A stretch of DNA of 64,000 nucleotides, from assembly GCA_003184365.1 (NCBI GenBank), contig NKYR01000103.1, forward strand, positions 1-64,000. The letters run 5' to 3'. The notes under the pieces are model-generated. The model did no database searches. It was given only the letters and a program-made list of their open reading frames with translations, and had not been told where the DNA came from. The translations under genes were made by a program, and so were the position numbers. Below are positions 57,571-64,000 of the stretch, in pieces. The stretch's first letter is position 1; the number at the start of each line of letters is the position of its first letter. Origin of the DNA: Evernia prunastri (Eukaryota > Ascomycota > Lecanoromycetes > Lecanorales > Parmeliaceae).

Positions 57571-58338
57571 GGTATATGTGAGATGTGTGTAATACCGGAT
57601 TGCGGTTCAGTTTCGCTAATCTCGTCTGGAAGTAAGAGCTGGCGAAGCCAGACACGGTGTAGAAATTTCAGCACCTGTAAAGCGAATGGGAAACAACGGC
57701 TCTTTACACATATCAGTCTGGTCTTACATCTGTGGATCCATCTTGTGTTAGCATAGTCACAATCAAGTCCGACGCGAGCTCCGCTTGGCAAAGGTTCAGC
57801 CTACCATTTCTCGAGTAATCTTAGCCCGACCCGATCTCCGTGTCAGCCCTTTGCAAACACTCACATGTGTTTTCTCATTTGGTATCATTACCCCACACGG
57901 CGACGAGAACTTTGTATACTGCTCGCGCGTCCTATATCTCAATAGTCCTCGCGTTTCACAATAGGAAGGGTACGATGCTTTGCTGTCGTGTCCGAAGCTG
58001 CGCGTTCTCATACATCCCATACCTTGGCCCTTCTTCTTCATCTGCTCAAAAAATTGTCGAAATAGTATCAAAGTTTTAACATTTCCATACATTTGGCTGC
58101 CAGCAACATCACTCCGCATCTCGCTTCTTGGGGCAAGACGTTGCTTCTGTTCAATTGGTTTCGGCTTCTGAACTAATTCGAGTCGCCTTCATCCTTCATA
58201 AGAAAGCATATGTAAGGCTTTTAGATGGCTCATACCACACTCGATACTTACGCTTTTGCGACAGAGTACCACGGATTCTTCGCTCTTGATAAAGTAGGTC
58301 ACTGAAGAACGCACTGAAGAACGGGGCTGTCGAAGAAC
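57571..58338. other. intergenic, no gene recognised
   Basis: Short frames on both strands without motifs. The missing N-terminal part of the hydrolase pseudogene is not seen here. Confidence 0.45.
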
Positions 58339-60626
58339 TCAGGAGAATGGAAACATCGGATATGACATCCAGTCACCCATCATGCCGTCAATAATGTCGT
58401 CCGGGAAATATTCCGGGACTTGAGAATATAGAGTTTGATCTGGTAACAGTCCTTCGGCTAGACTCGAAAATTCCGTGGTATTATCGAGAGCATTACCCTC
58501 GGGTCGCCGCTGTAGAAACGGTGCAATGATCTGAGAAGAACTGTCACTGACGCGTTTACTGTCATGAGGTAAGAGCATTGGCTGTTTCAAACAGTGCTTT
58601 TCGAACCAGCACTGGAGGTTCCTGGCACGCTTTTCGTAATGGTAAAAGACGTCCCTTTCTCCATTAATATCGGACCGTGGGCTTATTAGACCCCCGAGAC
58701 GTAGAATGGACTGCTTTAGAACACCTGACATGTCAAGTGACTGCCGCATACTCATCGTATCATGGCTGACGGATTTTTTTGTTCCAGCGACAGAGAACCT
58801 GGATGCGACGATAAGAGCGAACCCCAGCTGAACCCACTCGGTATTGTTGAAAGCCATTTCCGTACGCAACGGAAGTGTCAAGTAACAATCAAAAAGTAAT
58901 TTGGAAGACGCGAGACCCGCGCACAGGACTTCAAGACGCCAAGGCGACCACGAGCTCGGGCAGGTGATAGTCTCGTCTAACTCACTATTCTGCTCGAAAA
59001 GACTAATCTGGTAGAGAAAAAGTTCGACAGTGTGGAGCTGCATCCTGAGCAAATCTACAGATACCAGGTGGCCAATGATTAGTGCGAGTGCGATCTGGCT
59101 TGGAAGATGGATCGGGCACGTACTGCTCTCATGTATGGCAAATGGCAAGCGTTCTTTGAATAGCTCAAGGTCTGATTTAAAATTCGAGACATATAGCTCA
59201 ACTGCCGGGTCCGGATATCGAGGCTCGATACGATGCTGAAAAGAGAGGCGATTGACTTTTTCTAATATGTATTGAAGCCGGACAATGTGGAGGAGGTATC
59301 TGTCGGAGGGATACTCTTCGTCTTTACCAAGCGACTCGCAACAATCTTCGATATATGCCGAATGTGGGAATGTGGACATTTTTTGTAGCATGACAGATAT
59401 GCTTGAGCGAGTAAGGTGTCAGCAACAAAGACCGTATAATTGGAGATCAAATCTTGGGTATGAGGAGAGCTTACGAAGATGAAAGATAGAAGCATCCAGC
59501 GACAGCTCTTTGTTCATCTCGGCTCCGCGCCATTTTCGTAATGTTTTCCGCAGTATTGTCGGCGCCAAAAATGACTTTTGTCTTCCACGATCTTGCCTGG
59601 GACGGCCGATCAAGTCTTAGATCGACTACCATGCTGATGGCTAGTTGAAGAAGTTGGGTATATTGACGTGGCCTTGAATGGTATTGGCACCTAAATAGAT
59701 CAAATCGTTTTAGTATGACTAGCTAAGGCAAGAGCTTTGAAAGGCAATGATCATATTGCTTGCAACGCAAATACCCTACCATGCAAGATGGACTAGAAGC
59801 CCTTGGAGTAGATCAAGAGACATCTCCCCTTTCAGGATCATTCGTGTACTGATTGCTTGCTTCAATCTCTTGCCAAGTTTTCTCTGAAGCGGCATATCCT
59901 CGTATGAAGCCGCTGCGATAATGGCAAGGAACAAGAAAGGTCTCTGCTGGCGAATCTCTTCGGTAGTCTGCTGTGGTTGTACACGAACAAAAGGAAAGTG
60001 GTCAGTCATTGTCATTTTAAATGTACTCAGTAGAGAGCTTGCGGTCTCTATAGTAAGCAAGCCAGCCGCTATTACATCAGTATCCGAGATGGGAGCAGAT
60101 GCACCGGTTACCCTGACATAATCACCAAGCACAAAATTATCGGTGGTATAAGAGACTTTTGGATTTGCAGAGATTACGTTTTGATACGTATCTACTAATG
60201 CTGGAGGTTCCATGGAGGTGCATGTCGCGTTTGAGGCGTCACCTCCGTCCAAAAGCTGACTGACCTGTGCTTCTAAAGCTTCAATGCGGCTTGCGGGGGT
60301 CAGGATAGTGATGTAAAGCCGATGATGCACGCTACTAACAGATCATTTCTGGTGCCATTGTTCCGCCGACGTGCTTGAGGAAAGACGCAGTCTTTGCTTA
60401 GACGACGACATCTATGTTCAAATCAGATACAAGGGATTGGAGATGTGTGCAGTGGAGTTGGAAGAACCCACCTGTCGCATTCGAGGACATTATCGCTCCG
60501 GCTACATTTCACCTTGAGCTTGGTACAATTTCGGCAGGTTCTGGAAAGCGGAAGCTGGGTCGATTTGGGAGCGATGGTTTGAGGGTGATGGGGTGCATGA
60601 CCGATTTCCTTTTGAATACCGGCCAT
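58339..60626 (-). CDS. Zn2Cys6 fungal transcription factor
   Basis: Minus strand, five exons: 60626-60472, 60411-60340, 60289-59780, 59690-59475 and 59401-58339, giving 671 residues. All four introns (60, 50, 89 and 73 nt) are phase 2. The zinc cluster is CRNCTKLKVKC at residues 31-41, then C50, C53 and C60 (C-x2-C-x6-C-x8-C-x2-C-x6-C), split by intron 1. A linker rich in Arg and Asn leads to a short coiled coil (RIEALEAQVSQLL, about 77-89), the usual dimerisation element. The fungal middle homology region shows RPRQYTQLLQLAISMVVDL and RSRDEQRAVAGCFYLSS (to about 318). The C-terminal part is helical and acidic at the end. It binds DNA in the nucleus, probably as a dimer at CGG-type half sites. 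The targets are unknown, and no biosynthetic cluster lies beside it. Confidence 0.93.
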
Positions 60627-62035
60627 CGTCACCCATAGGTCAGAATTGATACGAGTACAGCTTGAACCAGTTATGATGGAGAGAAAGGCGATACGTGAGA
60701 AGTCCAGTATTGGACAAATGCCTTGAATCAATGACTTGTGTTCCATGTAATCTTACAACCAACATAGCGCAACACTCTTCTAATGCTTGCCAAGCCAACC
60801 TATTGTGCACAGCCACATGACGGGAGGACTCGGCATGAGTCAGCGCCAAGTCTTACCCACTACTCTATCCGCACCAAGGATATTCTCGGATATGTACGCG
60901 TCTTCAATACTCCAGTCTCCTGCAGCTTTGTCGTTGCAGGTATAATTCCGAGTCGAGTGGAACGGACCCAATGTTTTTGAAGTGAAGTCGCTTTCCCTCT
61001 CCCCTCGTTCACGATCGTAAGCTCCTCAAAATGAGAGACGAGGTATGTCTACTGTCAGGGGGCGCAGTCTGAGCTCTAGAGCTATGAAATGATATTCCGG
61101 ACCCATCTGTGCTCGTGTGTATGGATTTTGGAGCAAAAGAACGGAGATATCGGTCACCTTGCGCCGTTTCAAGCTGTGGACAAGCTTACTTGCGGATCCG
61201 TTAAATGGCAAAGTCACGGAAATTGAAATATCAGCCCCCAAAGGCACTTCGCCGCAAGACATTACGCGTTTCCGTGCCCTGAGCTTGCAATGTAAGACAC
61301 AATTCCTTCACGGAAATCGCCACGTTACAGGAGAGGAAGAGCAGAAATCGATACTATGAACCAGTGAAAGATATGGTCCTGACTATAATGACGGTCAAAG
61401 CTCACAAATCGGCGAGTAGACAACCTGGAATTCCATGTGTTTCCGACTTGTTCCTGAAAAACGGTACAAGCTCGCTTCCTTCCATCATGGAGGTCTTTCG
61501 AATCAGTGCTTCTTTGTGTGTCCACTAATATCCGATAATCATGCAGATAACATGGAGCAACCTGTCCACTCAATCGATCTTAAGCTTACGGAAACACACC
61601 ATCTGGAAAGGCAAAATCCCGGAGCATTCCCAAAATCAATTTGTGGGATCATTAAGCTGCATCGAGTCCGGTCCAGAGTCTACAGCCTTGTTCTCAAGCC
61701 CCAATTACCACAGAATGATCCCACTTCCCAGACGGAAAGCGGAATGATGCACTTAATGTTTCCCCTTTGCTCATCCCCTTTCAAATCTCACAACCGCGGC
61801 AACGCGTGTTCAAAATTGGGACTCCATCCTCTACCTAAATGTAACCCCAGTGCAAACCCATTCCTCTTGGCTTACAACTCATCTAAGATGATTTTTTATA
61901 CTCACTTCTCTTGGGTAAGGTATCAAGTTCTCTTCGACAACCTACGTCTATTGAAAAGCTTCCAGTCAAGGTACCAGCCGCGCAGTGCAGGCTCTACTGA
62001 AAAGAAATCCGAACACTTTGTCGAAACATGAGAAA
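60627..62035. other. divergent promoter region, possible small gene inside
   Basis: It separates the minus-strand transcription factor from the plus-strand gene at 62036. A plus frame at 61117-61359 reads KVTEIEISAPKGTSPQDITRF and RALSLQCKTQFLHGNRHVTGEEE, which looks protein-like, and a possible first exon (MRDE before a GTATGT donor) lies at 61031-61042. I could not connect them with confidence. The longer frame 61435-62031 has no motif. Confidence 0.35.
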
Positions 62036-64000
62036 ATGTTGTCATCGCTTCTACTTCTCTGTGTACTCTACCAGGCCGTCGCCGGGGTCGTGCTGCGGCC
62101 AGTCACCGGAAACAGCGCCATGACTCAAGCATTCAATGCTACTGCCCTAAGCCTGTGGAAGACGTCGCCCTCTTTTTCCAATGCGACAGACTCAGGTGCA
62201 CGGGTATTTGCATATCCCTCCTTGAACACTACTGGACAAAGCCTAGAGAATAGCTCGAATCCATCGTGGGAACAGATACTTCGGCCGTCTTTGGATTCAT
62301 ATAATGACGTGAGCCCTCTACTTTAGATTCAAATCTTGAACTTTCCAGAAGATAGAGCTGATACTTCGACTTGCAGTTTTCGGACCAATGCCTACTCTGG
62401 GATGAGCAATGCACCGGCAACAAAATAGAAGCTCTCAATTCATTTTTTAATAACTCAGGAACACTCTACAACGAGATCTACGGCGCGCATTGCATTTGGT
62501 CACGTGAGTCTGAGTGTGCTCCTTGGCTACCCTCGCCAGCCGCACTACCCAAGCTTTTAGAGTGGTTAAGACAACCAGAGTGCATCCAAAGCTTCTATGA
62601 GTATCACACTCAACACCTAAATCAACCACCCTGGACCTGGTCTCGTCGGATGTTTGATGGCTGGAATACCCATACGATTGATTGGAATACTATCGCTACT
62701 ACAACAACCAATGTAGGATGCTGTGGGCAGTGCACAATACTTGGCGGCAATGTGGACGTATACTACTGGCCTGTTTCCACCGCAAACCAAGAATGCGTAT
62801 CGACCATTGGCTCACGTTTCAACGACCCTGTCAAAGAGCTCTTGGTTACCGATGATAGGGGCTATCCATACTGGAAAGCACAGACAAATCCTTGGGAACA
62901 GAATGGAAGTCAGGGACTAGACAGTATCACAGCGCCTCCAGAGCAGGCTCTGCCGGCCGGCGCCGTAAACCCCTTAAGCGCACCGGCCAATATCCAGGCT
63001 CGAGAACCCCCGAAAAATAACATCACTTTCGCTGGTAATGTGTCCAGCTCCGAGGCTATAGCCACAATAGGTGACTTCAGTTGGTACGATCAATCCTTTG
63101 TAGACCCTAGTAAAATCATTGACTTGAGCCTAGTACATCCCCGTCGGTTTGCGTCGGATTCAGCAACATTTACGCGGCCGATGTATGCGGCGCACTGTCA
63201 ACTGACGGTGAGCTGATACCATATACTATGATTGCGTTCGCCCCCGGGGAGCTTTCTACTATTGAAATCCCAGCTTGGGAACGAGCAAGTATTCCACCAA
63301 AAGCATCAATCAGACCGTTCAACTTTGCGGATCTTCCATGCCCGCCTCAAAGTATAATGGTGAGTTCCCAACACCTCAATGGGCTGAAAAGGTATAACTG
63401 AAGGCTTTAGTACGCGGTAGAGTATAAGCCTGCTCCTCAGGAACCCTACAGACCTGTTCTCTCAGCGCCCAGCCTACTCAGTTCCCTTCTGCCTGAATGG
63501 TCTAGATCCGGTTGCATCATATCAGCAGCCTTGTTCAACGGTGTTGATCCACCAAGAGCTCTAAAGCCCGCGCAGTTTCTCACTCCCAGGGTAACTCAAG
63601 TGCTGCCCAGTGGCTCTGTAGCCACTATGGCTATTGTGCCTGCTCCAGCATCCGGTATCCGGGCGAACGAGCCAAGCAAAACCCCGAATCCCTCCAAAGC
63701 AGGTGACAACCAAATCCCTATCGCATCGGATCCGAGCGTGCGCGAGAGTGGTTCTGGAGTCTCATACCCACCAAGCTCAGATCCGAAATACGCAGATTCG
63801 AAGAATACGGATGCCAAAAGCCCCGCGGCGAAAGATTCCGACACAGATGATCTCTCTTCGAGCAATGCAGACCGGCAGGATTTCAGACCCAGCATCCCCA
63901 ACCCAGAAAACACCGCCACCCGTTCATCTAGCGCAAAGCCACCAAAAGGAGACACTCTCGATCCGGAGTATGCCAATTTGCCATCATCAAACTCGCAAAA
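62036..64000 (+). CDS. paralogue of the large surface protein, partial (runs off the window)
   Basis: Exons 62036-62308, 62377-63083, 63134-63360 and 63412 to beyond 64000. A signal peptide opens the protein (MLSSLLLLCVLYQAVAG). It shares with the gene at 6486 the motifs SDQCLLWDEQCTGN, CCGQC, GNVDVYYWPV, GFSNIYAADVCG, FAPGELST, FADLPCPP, EPYRP and GVDPPR. The intron before TSPS has the same position and phase (2) in both genes. Other introns differ: one here precedes SDQCLLWD where the paralogue has none, and one falls just after CPPQSIM rather than just before PCPP. Beyond GVDPPR the sequence is Ser/Pro/Asp-rich and unlike the repeat tail of the other copy so far. In exon 3 an A-run at 63299-63303 shifts the frame by one base, so the gene is either broken or carries a sequence error. 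Confidence 0.78.

Noticed and set aside
61435..62031. 198-codon plus frame upstream of the second surface gene
   Set aside because: No domain or signal peptide; it covers the promoter and ends four bases before the ATG of a well-supported gene.

Overview
The window looks like nuclear DNA of a filamentous ascomycete (Pezizomycotina, possibly Dothideomycetes-like; class not certain). Genes are split by many 50-100 nt GT-AG introns. There are a CFEM protein, a Zn2Cys6 regulator with a fungal middle homology region, several signal-peptide or GPI-type surface proteins, and an AT-rich tract that looks worn down by repeat-induced point mutation (RIP). Exon models below were built by reading frames, splice sites and phase by eye; none has been checked against transcripts or databases.

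Left gene-bearing part (about 0.7-21.8 kb). In order: a cysteine-rich secreted protein broken by an in-frame TGA (707-1502, +); a GPI-type protein with three CFEM domains (2818-4367, +); a large surface protein with a repeated tail (6486-9655, +); a secreted SGNH/GDSL hydrolase (11222-12525, +); a small secreted protein (15008-15655, +); a secreted protein of two related modules (16189-17460, -); and a phospholipase D family protein (19886-21833, -). Most of these act at the cell surface or outside the cell.

Repeat block (about 22.2-30.3 kb). A heptanucleotide pyrimidine satellite is followed by an AT-rich tract carrying two small solo LTRs with perfect 5-bp target duplications. Next comes a wrecked Ty3/gypsy element on the minus strand whose assembly is stitched with single N bases, then more LTR pieces of two families.

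Decayed middle (about 30.9-54.8 kb). There are few intact genes. Matching landmarks occur twice in the same order, so I read this as an old, strongly diverged tandem duplication of about 11-12 kb. Each copy keeps one intact two-exon gene for a small unknown protein (37270-37631 and 51608-52035). The second copy also holds the remains of an NRPS-type adenylation domain.

Right part (about 54.9-64 kb). A six-exon gene of unknown function (+), a GC-rich pseudogene of a beta-lactamase-like serine hydrolase (-), a five-exon Zn2Cys6 transcription factor (-), and, running off the window, a paralogue of the large surface protein found at 6.5 kb. No tRNA, rRNA or CRISPR was seen.
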